Below, in pieces: positions 1 to 7,712 of a DNA stretch of 45,747 bases. The stretch is from Candidatus Hodarchaeum mangrovi (GTDB lineage Archaea > Asgardarchaeota > Heimdallarchaeia > Hodarchaeales > Hodarchaeaceae). The number at the start of each line of letters is the position of its first letter. Within the stretch, counting starts at the first letter, position 1. The stretch lies in NCBI GenBank assembly GCA_016839515.1, contig JAEOUE010000230.1:1-45747 (forward strand). Reading direction: 5' to 3'. Below the pieces are notes generated by a model. The model saw only the letters and a program-made list of their open reading frames with translations, was not told the origin of the DNA and did not search any database. Both the position numbers and the translations under genes were made by a program.

Positions 1-240
1 ATCATAGAGATTTAGTGCCACTGTATAAATTAGAAAGCCAAGGATTGCAGCCATTCCCCCAATAAACCAAATTCGATTTTTTATGAGTTTCCAAGCTGCT
101 GGAAGAACATCCCAAAAAAAATTATCAATTTGGATGCCTCCTGCTTTAAAGATACCTATCTTCAGGATTATCGCTGAACCTCCACTGACTACTCCGTAAA
201 TTAACATTATCAGTAAAACAGTTAAATTTTCAGGAAGCAA
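1..240 (-). CDS. Small multi-TM membrane protein, DMT/EamA-like (partial)
   Basis: The first 80 residues of a minus-strand gene that runs off the left edge. The translation shows a hydrophobic helix (about residues 6-28), a short loop with a Lys-Ala-Gly-Gly stretch, and a second helix after a basic segment (about 55-75), the hairpin pattern of DMT-superfamily (EamA-like) transporters; the family call is weak because only two helices are seen. It lies 20 bp downstream of the acidic protein gene and is probably cotranscribed with it. There is no ATG: the only standard start is TTG at 240, but an in-frame ATA at 246 sits at better spacing from a GGAG element. Substrate unknown. Confidence 0.5.
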   Translation of the reverse strand, partial: MLPENLTVLLIMLIYGVVSGGSAIILKIGIFKAGGIQIDNFFWDVLPAAWKLIKNRIWFIGGMAAILGFLIYTVALNLYD

Positions 241-260
241 AATTATGAACTATCTCCAGA

Positions 261-1013
261 TCATTCTTCTTCATTATTGAATATCTTTTTTAGCATTACT
301 CCATTTTTAATTATTTCTTCACGTTTAGATAGATATTCAACTTCCTCTTCAGATATTCCTAACTCTTCCTCTTCTTGAATTTCTGCAGGTGATAGATTGT
401 TTTTTCCTTCCCTAATGTCAATCTCTCTTAGATCCTCGTCAATAAACTCAGGTTGATGCATAATATGATTCCCTTCCTCATTATTCCTTTCGAGTTTTTC
501 AGAGAGATCTTCCAATGCTTCATCAAAAATCGTCTCATTATTACTCCTTTTGTCATATAATTCATATGATTCTTGATCTGGTTCATTGAATTCAATTACC
601 TGTTCTTCCTCAATTTTAGAGGTTTCTTGAAGATAATCTGTCTTATTCTTTAACTCAATTTCTGATTTTTCAAGGTATTCTTCAACAGTTGGCTTTTCTT
701 CAGAGGGTGAATAAGGAAGATATTTAATTGATACTTGATGTTTTTGTAAATAATTAGCTTCACCAGTGGATTCTTCAATCAGAATACGGAGTTGACCTGG
801 TTTAGAGAGTCTGATTAATGGGATATGTAACTCGATATACTCTCGATTAGATCCACCCATGTATTGGCCACGAATTTTACCAAAATCATCGATTAATCTA
901 ATTCGATACCTTTTCATACCTTCTTCCATTTTAACACGAATGTAGAAAGGAATTGGAATTGAAATCTCTGAAATTTCATTGCCAGAATCGTCTGCAATCT
1001 CAATCTTTGGCAT
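261..1013 (-). CDS. Acidic hypothetical protein with beta-rich N-terminus and disordered tail
   Basis: 250 residues, no signal peptide, no membrane segment and no family I recognise. Residues 1-105 look like alternating beta strands (short hydrophobic runs separated by charged turns, as in a small beta-sandwich). Residues 105-250 are a long, strongly acidic, Glu/Asp/Asn-rich region likely to be disordered or partly helical. The start ATG follows the TATA-containing gap shared with the divergent alpha-galactosidase gene. The downstream neighbour in the same operon encodes a membrane protein, so a cytoplasmic adaptor role is conceivable, but that is only inference. Confidence 0.6.
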   Translation of the reverse strand: MPKIEIADDSGNEISEISIPIPFYIRVKMEEGMKRYRIRLIDDFGKIRGQYMGGSNREYIELHIPLIRLSKPGQLRILIEESTGEANYLQKHQVSIKYLPYSPSEEKPTVEEYLEKSEIELKNKTDYLQETSKIEEEQVIEFNEPDQESYELYDKRSNNETIFDEALEDLSEKLERNNEEGNHIMHQPEFIDEDLREIDIREGKNNLSPAEIQEEEELGISEEEVEYLSKREEIIKNGVMLKKIFNNEEE

Positions 1014-1096
1014 TTTTCCTCACTAATATTCTCATACATAACCTTAATTTCCTTATTTTATTTCTTTTTGCGGAATAACGAATTTCTTTGAAAAGG

Positions 1097-1106
1097 TAAA
1101 TAAATA
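1097..1106 (+). promoter_or_regulatory. Candidate TATA element for the alpha-galactosidase gene
   Basis: An AT-rich TATA-like stretch (GTAAATAAAT region) lies about 27-35 bases before the ATG at 1133, and no convincing ribosome binding site precedes that ATG. This is the geometry of an archaeal leaderless transcript. It supports choosing ATG 1133 over the GTG at 1124. Confidence 0.3.
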
Positions 1107-1132
1107 ACGATTGATGCCAATCTGTGATAGCT

Positions 1133-3541
1133 ATGATTCATTCAGATGAAAATAATGAAAAATTCACTTGTTTTAATGAATTCATTACGATTTCACTTGA
1201 AAAGAGATCTAAGAAAATTCTAGTTTCTTCTAATATTGCTATGCAGAATTTAAGTGGTATAAGACCAGCAATTAACTTCTTTAATAAAGGTAATATCAAA
1301 TCAATTTATCCTAAGGAGAATAAAGATTTTTCTGTTGAATCACATGAAATAGTTGATGAAATTGGGAAGGGGAAACAATTTAATATCTTTTTAGAATTTG
1401 GAAATCATCCTGATTTACTCAATATCTCATTTCTCATGATTTTAGCTATTAAACTGTATGAAACAGAGAATTTTTGTACATTTCAGTTAAAATTGAATTA
1501 TACTGATAATCTCCCTAATTTACCTCTTCATTCCATCTCACCTCTTCAAATAACTTCTGGTAGAATTGTATTAAAGCAGAATGAACTAGTTCAACCTTCT
1601 AATCTAAGATTTTTTGAGCATGGATTTCAAAGCTGGAGTTATTCAAAACTCAAGGGAAATGATGAAGGTTATGAATCAATCATCGTTGATATTATTGCTA
1701 GGATACATCAAAATCATGATAATACACTATCTGGAGATTTTATGTCTGAATCGGTTACAATGATCTCAGATCAAAAATCAAAAGGATCAATATGTCTAGG
1801 TTTTATTACACATAACCGCTGTTTTTCTCGTGTTGTATTGAATCGTTTAAAGAATCCTTCAGAGATTAGATGGCTATCAGCTTACTCACAATTTGATAAT
1901 ATAATACTTAATTTGATTGAAATGGATCCAATTAGTTCAGAAGAACTTTTAATCGGTTTTCATCCTTTTCAGGGCTATTATAGTCTTTTAAATTATGCAG
2001 AAATCACAGGTAAAAAGATGCACGTTAAAATTCTACCCCCAAGGATTGGATGGTGTAGTTGGTATTATTATTATGTTGACATAACTGATAAAGAATTGTT
2101 AAAGAATGTTGAATTTTTTAAAAGTAATCCAGATTTACCTGTTGATATGATACAGCTCGATGATGGTTATTTTACAAATGTAGGTGATTTTACATCATTT
2201 AATTCCAAATTTCCAAATGGTCTTCTCGAATTCGTTGAGGAAACACATAATCAAGGTAAAAAAGCAGGTTTATGGATTGCTCCTTTCTTTGCAACTGAAT
2301 CTTCAGAATTATTTAGGAAAAATCCCAGCTGGTTTCTAAAAAATGCAACAGGAGAGTTTATTCCAGTTTGTTTTAATTGGAATGAGATTGAATATGCTTT
2401 AGATGTAACATATCCTGAAGTTCAGACACATTTGATAAATTTAATCAAGAAAATAACTAATGAATGGAAATTTGATTTCATAAAAATTGATTTCATATAT
2501 GCTGCGTCAATTTATCAGAGTGTTTATTATAAAAAAGGATTGACCAGAGCTCAGGTATACCGTAGCGCTCTCCAACTAATTCGTGATGCAATGGGGGATA
2601 ATAAATACATTTTAGGATGCGGAGCACCTCTTGGACCAAGTATAGGGTTAGTTGATGCCATGAGAGTTAGCGAAGATACAAAAGAGGTATGGAAAACTGA
2701 TGTAGAACCACTTTATGGCGATCCTTGCTTAAAGTATGCATTAATTGCTACAATTTATCGATCTTTTACACATAATTCATTATGGGTTAATGATCCAGAT
2801 TGCTTGATAGTTCGACGAAATCGTAGCTCTCTAACTGAAAAAGAAGTGGAACTTCAGATCACAATTTTCGGATTAAGTGGTGGACAAATTTTTATATCAG
2901 ATGATATGACAGGAATTGAAGCTGAAAGATTAAATTTGGCATTGAAAATCATACCCCCTATTCCTAAAAGCGCTATCCCTTTAGATGCACTTTATGAACC
3001 TTTACCAACATTATACTTTCTATCTACTCAAGTTCTAAACAAAAAAAGACTACTTATTACTGTTATTAATTGGGAAGATCAACCAATTGAAAGAAATTTC
3101 TCTATTACAAAAATTCTAACCTTGAGCGGTTGTGAAATTACTACAGATCAATTTATTGTTTTTGATTGGTGGAATGAACAACTTATCGGCTGTTTCAAAA
3201 AGAATGAATTAGTACAGTTAGGAACAATTTCTCCCCATAGTTGTAAATATTTGGGGATAATACCTTATCAAAAAGATACTACTATATTCATTTCGTCAAC
3301 AGTTCATATCGCTCAAGGTAGTTTAGAGGTAGTTAATTTTAATTTATCAAAATCAAAATTAAAAATTGAATTAAAATTACCAGGAAGACATCAAGGAAAA
3401 CTTTTCATACTATTACCTATGAATACAAAGGTTCATGAAGAAAAAGAAAACCATTCTATTCAACAGACTCCTTGGGGATTATTATACGAAATTTTTGTTG
3501 ATTTTATTGATTATTCAGAAGTCAGTCTTATTTTTAAGTAA
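1133..3541 (+). CDS. Alpha-galactosidase, glycoside hydrolase family 36
   Basis: Retaining alpha-galactosidase that cleaves terminal alpha-galactosyl residues. An N-terminal beta-sandwich domain (about 1-290) is followed by a TIM barrel (about 300-620) and a C-terminal beta domain. Visible motifs are IGWCSWYYYY near 302, IQLDDGY near 340, the nucleophile Asp in FIKIDF near 452, and the acid/base Asp in RVSEDTKE near 515; the roughly 60-residue spacing between the two Asp fits GH36. At 802 residues it is in the range of the longer GH36 enzymes. No signal peptide is seen, so it is probably cytoplasmic and acts on imported oligosaccharides or on glycolipid or glycoprotein sugars. A GTG at 1124 is an alternative start; I prefer ATG 1133. 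No sugar transporter gene is adjacent. Confidence 0.88.
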   Translation: MIHSDENNEKFTCFNEFITISLEKRSKKILVSSNIAMQNLSGIRPAINFFNKGNIKSIYPKENKDFSVESHEIVDEIGKGKQFNIFLEFGNHPDLLNISFLMILAIKLYETENFCTFQLKLNYTDNLPNLPLHSISPLQITSGRIVLKQNELVQPSNLRFFEHGFQSWSYSKLKGNDEGYESIIVDIIARIHQNHDNTLSGDFMSESVTMISDQKSKGSICLGFITHNRCFSRVVLNRLKNPSEIRWLSAYSQFDNIILNLIEMDPISSEELLIGFHPFQGYYSLLNYAEITGKKMHVKILPPRIGWCSWYYYYVDITDKELLKNVEFFKSNPDLPVDMIQLDDGYFTNVGDFTSFNSKFPNGLLEFVEETHNQGKKAGLWIAPFFATESSELFRKNPSWFLKNATGEFIPVCFNWNEIEYALDVTYPEVQTHLINLIKKITNEWKFDFIKIDFIYAASIYQSVYYKKGLTRAQVYRSALQLIRDAMGDNKYILGCGAPLGPSIGLVDAMRVSEDTKEVWKTDVEPLYGDPCLKYALIATIYRSFTHNSLWVNDPDCLIVRRNRSSLTEKEVELQITIFGLSGGQIFISDDMTGIEAERLNLALKIIPPIPKSAIPLDALYEPLPTLYFLSTQVLNKKRLLITVINWEDQPIERNFSITKILTLSGCEITTDQFIVFDWWNEQLIGCFKKNELVQLGTISPHSCKYLGIIPYQKDTTIFISSTVHIAQGSLEVVNFNLSKSKLKIELKLPGRHQGKLFILLPMNTKVHEEKENHSIQQTPWGLLYEIFVDFIDYSEVSLIFK

Positions 3542-3555
3542 AAGAAATCCAATCT

Positions 3556-4323
3556 CTAAATTTTGATGCAGAGAAAGAAACCTAAATCCTCTAGGAAGTA
3601 AAAATCTTGAACTAAACGAAATCCTGAATCCTTTAATCCTTTTTGAAACATTTCCCATGTAAAACGGGCTTGAAATGGATGATAAACTTTTAAATAACGC
3701 TGAAACCTGTTAATTGATCGATTGTTAATCTCATTAACTAAAAAGAATCCTTTTGGTTTAAGAAGGCGATTTACTTCCTTTAATGCTTTTTCCCATTCTA
3801 TAATGTGATGAAAAATTGTAAAAGCAAATACCACATCAAATCTACTAGAGGGAAGTTTTACTTTACGAATATCTCCTAAAAAGACCATTATTTGACCCCT
3901 ATAATTTCTTGTCTTTGCTTTAGTCAAAGCGACCATTTGAGGATTTATATCAAATCCTTGATATTCCTTAGGATGAAATTCCTTCATTATTGATTCAAAA
4001 CCATAACCTGCACCACATCCGACCTCCAGAATTCTCAAACCTGAAAGATTAAGCCCTTGGGTATGCAATAATAGTTTAAATATTCGCATTTCAAACTGCG
4101 TTTGCATCAATTTTTTCAATGGACTTTTAATGAACTTTTCTTCTATAAAATGAAAATTCAATGCAGAATTAGAATTTTTTTCTTGTAAATTAGCTTTCAT
4201 GATGGTAATTCCAAGAAATCTCTTAAATTTACTGAATAAATTTTTTAAAAATATATTTTGGTCTTCTTCATATCGTTCCTGAAAGGTTTCTTTGATTAAC
4301 CTAATGTTATGCTCATATTTCAT
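3556..4323 (-). CDS. Class I SAM-dependent methyltransferase
   Basis: 255 residues with a Rossmann methyltransferase core. Motif I is LEVGCGAGYG at about 99-108, the acidic ribose-binding residue is the Asp in GFDIN near 125, GDIRKVKLP follows near 150, then FDVVFAFTIFHHI and LLKPKGFFLVNE, the usual order for Methyltransf_11/25 proteins. A basic N-terminal extension of about 90 residues precedes the domain. The substrate cannot be read from sequence. The gene converges with the alpha-galactosidase gene (14 bp between stops) and diverges from the gelsolin-like gene with only 35 bp between, so its transcript is probably leaderless. Confidence 0.85.
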   Translation of the reverse strand: MKYEHNIRLIKETFQERYEEDQNIFLKNLFSKFKRFLGITIMKANLQEKNSNSALNFHFIEEKFIKSPLKKLMQTQFEMRIFKLLLHTQGLNLSGLRILEVGCGAGYGFESIMKEFHPKEYQGFDINPQMVALTKAKTRNYRGQIMVFLGDIRKVKLPSSRFDVVFAFTIFHHIIEWEKALKEVNRLLKPKGFFLVNEINNRSINRFQRYLKVYHPFQARFTWEMFQKGLKDSGFRLVQDFYFLEDLGFFLCIKI

Positions 4324-4358
4324 GTATATTTAAACTGGGAACCATTCTATAACAGAAG
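4324..4358. promoter_or_regulatory. 35-bp divergent, probably leaderless, promoter region
   Basis: The whole gap between the methyltransferase start (4323, minus) and the gelsolin-like start (4359, plus) is 35 bp. A plus-strand TATA-like element (TATATTTAA, 4325-4333) lies about 26-34 bases before ATG 4359. A minus-strand TATA-like element (TTATAG, about 4347-4352) lies about 24-29 bases before the minus-strand ATG. Both spacings match archaeal TATA-to-start distance on leaderless mRNAs. Confidence 0.4.
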
Positions 4359-4724
4359 ATGAAGGAGATGTACGCTCAAATTCCTGTCTATAAGAATTAT
4401 GGAAAGATACTGGAATTTTCTGAAAATTTAAAAAAAGAAGATATTGAGTTTTTTGCTGTAAATATTACCCCAGATCAGCTTATTGATATATCAAAGGATT
4501 TGGATATATTATTTACGTCTCAAACCTATGTTATGGTCAATAATTCATCAAAACATATTTTTTTATGGATTGGTAAAGAAGCACCTGTAAGACTTCGGTT
4601 TTTAGGTGCTTACCTTGCTCATAAATTGCAGCAAAGGAAAGGTTTCACATACCGAGTAATAAGTATTGATCAAGAAAATGAATCAGATGAATTTATAAAG
4701 TCTCTAGCAATTTTATATGATTAA
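4359..4724 (+). CDS. Single-domain gelsolin-like protein
   Basis: 121 residues. The C-terminal part (about 53-117) reads as one gelsolin repeat: a strand with TYVMV, the turn NNSSKHIFLWIGKEA with the hallmark (hydrophobic)-W-I-G-K at 69-73, an amphipathic helix with the basic LAHKLQQRKG stretch, then a strand and a DE-F helix as in the villin/gelsolin consensus. Residues 1-50 could form a second, degenerate copy or a lead-in. Gelsolin domains bind actin and calcium in eukaryotes, and one- and two-domain versions are known from Asgard archaea, where they modulate actin assembly. No actin or profilin gene is in this window. An in-frame ATG at 4368 is an alternative start. Confidence 0.65.
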   Translation: MKEMYAQIPVYKNYGKILEFSENLKKEDIEFFAVNITPDQLIDISKDLDILFTSQTYVMVNNSSKHIFLWIGKEAPVRLRFLGAYLAHKLQQRKGFTYRVISIDQENESDEFIKSLAILYD

Positions 4725-4930
4725 AAATTTTTATTATTAAAAACACAGTCGATCTCTGTTGTTAATCCATATCCTATTTATGTTACCTAATTTAATTTTA
4801 AAAAAGGTTCGGAAATGGGGATGAATACGAATATTAGGAAAAAAACAAATTAAAAGGTAATTTTTTTTAAGTCTAATTATTTAAAATTACTATAATTGAC
4901 GATTTTCATATATCAATGGGAGTAAAACTG

Positions 4931-5668
4931 ATGTCTAAAGAAAAAAGAGTCTCACAAAAAGAAAAGTTGGTAGGTTTAATTAAATTAGCACGTCCTCAAT
5001 TTCTTATTGCTTATTTTATTGTTGCAATTGGTGGTTTAACCATGGGATTTAAAGAAAGTTATCCCATTGATCTATCGATGGCCGTTTTCGCTATTTTTAA
5101 TGCTTTACTATCAGCAATTGGGGTTCATTTTCGAGACGAGGCTGGAGATTGGGCTTCAGGGTATGATAAAGAAATTGGAGGGATGGGAATAATTCGAGAT
5201 AGAATATTTACTGAGGATTCCGTTCGTACGATGGGGAGAATTCTTAGTTCTCTTACAATTCTTTTAGGACTCCTTCAGGCATTGATAGTTCTTGTATTGA
5301 ACAATCAAGGAATACTCTTCATGATTGGAATTCCTATCATTATTATGATTATATTTGTAAATTATCTTACAGAAGAAATACCCTTAGGTCATGAAATAAT
5401 TACTGCTGGATCTTATTTTGCTACCTTTTATTGGGTCTTTTTCTCTCAAAGCTGGGTTTTAACACCATCAGTTTTATTTTTCTCACTTTTTTTATATTTA
5501 ATTGTTTTCGCTTTGATACCTTATCAGGATATTGCAGATCTAGAGGCAGATGCAAAGACAGGGAAAAAGACATTAGCTTCAAAGCTTGGTCTTGATGGAG
5601 TAGGACATCTAGCTATATTCATTGGATTATTAAGTTTCCTCCTATTATATGTGGCTATCTTGATATGA
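4931..5668 (+). CDS. UbiA-family prenyltransferase (MenA-like)
   Basis: Integral membrane prenyltransferase with about seven or eight helices. The two Asp-rich motifs that bind the Mg-diphosphate are visible: RDEAGDWASGYD at about 68-79, followed by a GG-MGIIRD segment, and YQDIADLEAD at about 197-206, followed by KTGKKTLASKLG. The first motif with its Gly-Gly stretch looks more like 1,4-dihydroxy-2-naphthoate prenyltransferase (MenA) than heme O synthase, which would fit quinone supply to the neighbouring respiratory genes; other UbiA roles such as lipid synthesis remain possible. The ATG at 4931 follows GGGAG with an 8-base spacer and is preferred; ATG 4916 is possible for a leaderless transcript. 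Confidence 0.78.
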   Translation: MSKEKRVSQKEKLVGLIKLARPQFLIAYFIVAIGGLTMGFKESYPIDLSMAVFAIFNALLSAIGVHFRDEAGDWASGYDKEIGGMGIIRDRIFTEDSVRTMGRILSSLTILLGLLQALIVLVLNNQGILFMIGIPIIIMIIFVNYLTEEIPLGHEIITAGSYFATFYWVFFSQSWVLTPSVLFFSLFLYLIVFALIPYQDIADLEADAKTGKKTLASKLGLDGVGHLAIFIGLLSFLLLYVAILI

Positions 5669-6004
5669 AAAATTACTTCCATAAATAAAATAAAGGAAAA
5701 TATTGGAATTCTCAATCTAGAGTTTTATGATCACTTGTAAAAATAAATTTCCTCAAAACTGGAATTAAACTCTACTACGATTGTCGTAATTTTAAGAGAA
5801 TATTTTAGAGAAGAAGAATGAGAAAATAAATCACGATGCAGAACCAAATCAATTCTTTGGTTAGAATTTATAATTAAAATCATAATTCTAAAAAATCGGT
5901 ATAGGAACTCATTTTAGGCATGTTAAAACATGTAAAAACAAAATTTTTATATATTAAAAGAATGTTAGACAAATTTATTCAAATTGATTTGGTGAGAAAT
6001 AAAT
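5669..6004. other. 336-bp intergenic region with two inverted repeats
   Basis: No gene is recognised. It holds a perfect 8-bp inverted repeat (TTAGAATT at 5861-5868 and AATTCTAA at 5884-5891, 15-base loop) that could be a terminator or operator, and a second palindrome next to a TATA box just before the rubredoxin-DUF2231 gene. The rest is plain AT-rich sequence. Confidence 0.5.
5919..5953 (+). promoter_or_regulatory. Promoter with palindromic operator candidate upstream of rubredoxin-DUF2231 gene
   Basis: The palindrome CATGTT-AA-AACATG (5919-5932) lies directly before a strong TATA-like box (TTTTTATATATT, about 5942-5953). Transcription would start near 5975, leaving a short leader with GGTGA at 5991-5995 nine bases before ATG 6005. 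A palindrome abutting the BRE/TATA is a typical position for a dimeric archaeal repressor or activator. Confidence 0.4.
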
Positions 6005-6598
6005 ATGAACAAAGAGATCCAATTAGGAGGATATGAAATATGCAAAGTGTGTGGTTTTATCCGACCAGCTGGAAAAGGAGGTATTTGTTCAGCTTGTGGA
6101 GCACGAGAACGTGCTTTTATACCTTTTGAGCATAAAGCTTCAAAAAACAGACGAGAATATTTAAAATTTGATGTTCATCCAGTTATAGTGCATTTCACAG
6201 TCAGCTACACCGCAACCATGGTTATTCTTTTTCTAATAAATGAATTCATAACTGATAATATTCTTGGGATGGAAATCTCTCCCGCTTTAGATCTTATAAT
6301 TCTTTTACTTCCTCTTTTAGTAATGTTAGCAGGGATAACGGGCTTGATAGATGGAAAAGTTAGATATCGAAAATTACTAACTCCTTATTTACGACTTAAA
6401 ATCTCAATGGGTGTAGCTTTATTTATTGATTCATTATTCATTTTATTATTTCATATATTCATTGCATCTCAAAATGGATTATTTTTTATTCTCAAAGTAA
6501 TCCTCATTCTTGCCGCGATTGGATTAGCTAGCGGACTGGGTTGGTTTGGAACGAAGCTCGTTGGTTTTATTGTCCCAAGAGGGATCGAGTTAAAATAG
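6005..6598 (+). CDS. Rubredoxin-like zinc ribbon fused to DUF2231 membrane domain
   Basis: 197 residues. Cys13, Cys16, Cys28 and Cys31 form a CxxC...CxxC knuckle pair (CKVCG and CSACG) of the rubrerythrin-type rubredoxin-like fold, able to hold Fe or Zn. A DUF2231 membrane domain follows, marked by HPVIVHF at 58-64, four transmembrane helices, GLIDG in the second helix region and a Gly-rich final helix. DUF2231 is of unsettled function; its conserved His residues have been suggested to bind heme or metal. The gene converges with the SCO gene (42 bp between stops), and a DUF2231 domain also occurs in the CoxC fusion nearby, so a role in electron transfer around the oxidase is plausible but inferred. 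Confidence 0.72.
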   Translation: MNKEIQLGGYEICKVCGFIRPAGKGGICSACGARERAFIPFEHKASKNRREYLKFDVHPVIVHFTVSYTATMVILFLINEFITDNILGMEISPALDLIILLLPLLVMLAGITGLIDGKVRYRKLLTPYLRLKISMGVALFIDSLFILLFHIFIASQNGLFFILKVILILAAIGLASGLGWFGTKLVGFIVPRGIELK

Positions 6599-6640
6599 TT
6601 TACAAATAGGAATGGGTTGTGGGAAAACTTTCTTTTTATA

Positions 6641-7315
6641 TTAGATTAATCCAAGGATATCATCCTTTGCGATACTATAGATCCAGCTAACACTAGTATA
6701 AATTTTTCTAATCATTAGTGTTCTATCAATTAAAACACTAACCCAAGAATGAACGAGTTCAGCAGGATAAGTTTCATTTTCATGGTGAATACTTAGTTTA
6801 AACCCAGATGTGGAATTATTAATAGTAGTATTAAACCACTCAAAGAAATCTTTGGCATAAGAAATAACATTGTAATCATCAACTACTTTATTGATTTCTG
6901 CTTGAGTATGAGCAGTTAAAAACTGCCATACAGAAAAGTTAGCTCCATAATCACTCCCATATGTTTTTAATCTTTCGGGAGTATCATAAAGAGGATCCAA
7001 TGTTATACTGAGCATTTGAAAATCTGTATCTAATTTTGGAAAAAGATCACTTTGAAGCAATTTAAAATGAGTTGTCATTAATGGACAGAATTCATCTTGA
7101 CAAGCTGTATACATAAAACCAATTAAGATAATCTTATTCTCAAAATTTTCCAATGTTACAGTTTGATTATCTTGATTAATTAATGTAAAGCTAGGGGCTC
7201 GTTTAATTACTGTAAGAGGTTGATTCTGAGCAAGTGGTGCTAATATAAATGCCATTAAAACACCTGAAGTAATCATAAAACCAATAAATAGACCAACTAA
7301 ATTTTTTTTATCCAT
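6641..7315 (-). CDS. sco: SCO1/SenC-family copper chaperone for CuA assembly
   Basis: 224 residues with an N-terminal membrane anchor (about 8-27) and a thioredoxin-fold SCO domain outside the membrane: PSFTLINQD, IILIGFMYTAC, LSITLDP and the Cu-ligand His in ELVHSW (His189). SCO proteins deliver copper to or reduce the CuA site of oxidase subunit II. The Cys motif is unusual: Cys72 and Cys77 are separated by four residues (CQDEFCP) instead of the usual three (CxxxCP). An insertion of about 25 residues lies before the His. It is the last gene of the oxidase operon, 25 bp after coxD. Confidence 0.85.
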   Translation of the reverse strand: MDKKNLVGLFIGFMITSGVLMAFILAPLAQNQPLTVIKRAPSFTLINQDNQTVTLENFENKIILIGFMYTACQDEFCPLMTTHFKLLQSDLFPKLDTDFQMLSITLDPLYDTPERLKTYGSDYGANFSVWQFLTAHTQAEINKVVDDYNVISYAKDFFEWFNTTINNSTSGFKLSIHHENETYPAELVHSWVSVLIDRTLMIRKIYTSVSWIYSIAKDDILGLI

Positions 7316-7340
7316 TTTAAATCCTCAAGAAGAATATTCA

Positions 7341-7712
7341 TTAAATCCCGCAAAGGTAAACAACTGTTCCCATTGCTGGAATTAAGACAACTGGTAACGC
7401 GATAAAAAGGGGGATTCCAAACATGATGCCTGCTGTTACCCAAGGGCGTTTTTGATATTTAATTCCCATAAAAAATGCAGCAACAAGAGCAGCTTTTACA
7501 AAAGCTAATGAAATAAGAGTAATTGGAACTAATAGCTCTACAATATTCTCAAATGTCGGTATATTTTGCATAATATCCCCGATAAAACTTACATTAAGCT
7601 CTAAAATTGTAAGAATAGCTAAAGATAAAAATACTGTCGTATAAGGACGTTTTACTGGTAAGGATGGCTTTTCTTCTGGTTCTCTTTTTTCATTCAAGTT
7701 TATCATCTTCAA
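7341..7712 (-). CDS. coxD: Cytochrome c oxidase subunit IV (prokaryotic type)
   Basis: 123 residues: a charged, Pro-containing N-terminus, then three membrane helices. The family hallmark is the VKAALVAAFFMGIKYQ stretch (usual form VKA-hydrophobic-FFMHLKYE) at about 71-86, with the His of the usual MHL replaced by Gly. It overlaps the end of coxA by 23 bp, a sign of translational coupling. In aa3-type enzymes this small subunit stabilises the complex. Confidence 0.8.
   Translation of the reverse strand: MKMINLNEKREPEEKPSLPVKRPYTTVFLSLAILTILELNVSFIGDIMQNIPTFENIVELLVPITLISLAFVKAALVAAFFMGIKYQKRPWVTAGIMFGIPLFIALPVVLIPAMGTVVYLCGI

Noticed and set aside
4931..5668. UbiA-family protein as heme O synthase (CtaB)
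   Set aside because: Proximity to the oxidase suggested it, but the first Asp-rich motif with Gly-Gly is more like MenA, and the heme-O-synthase signature is not visible.
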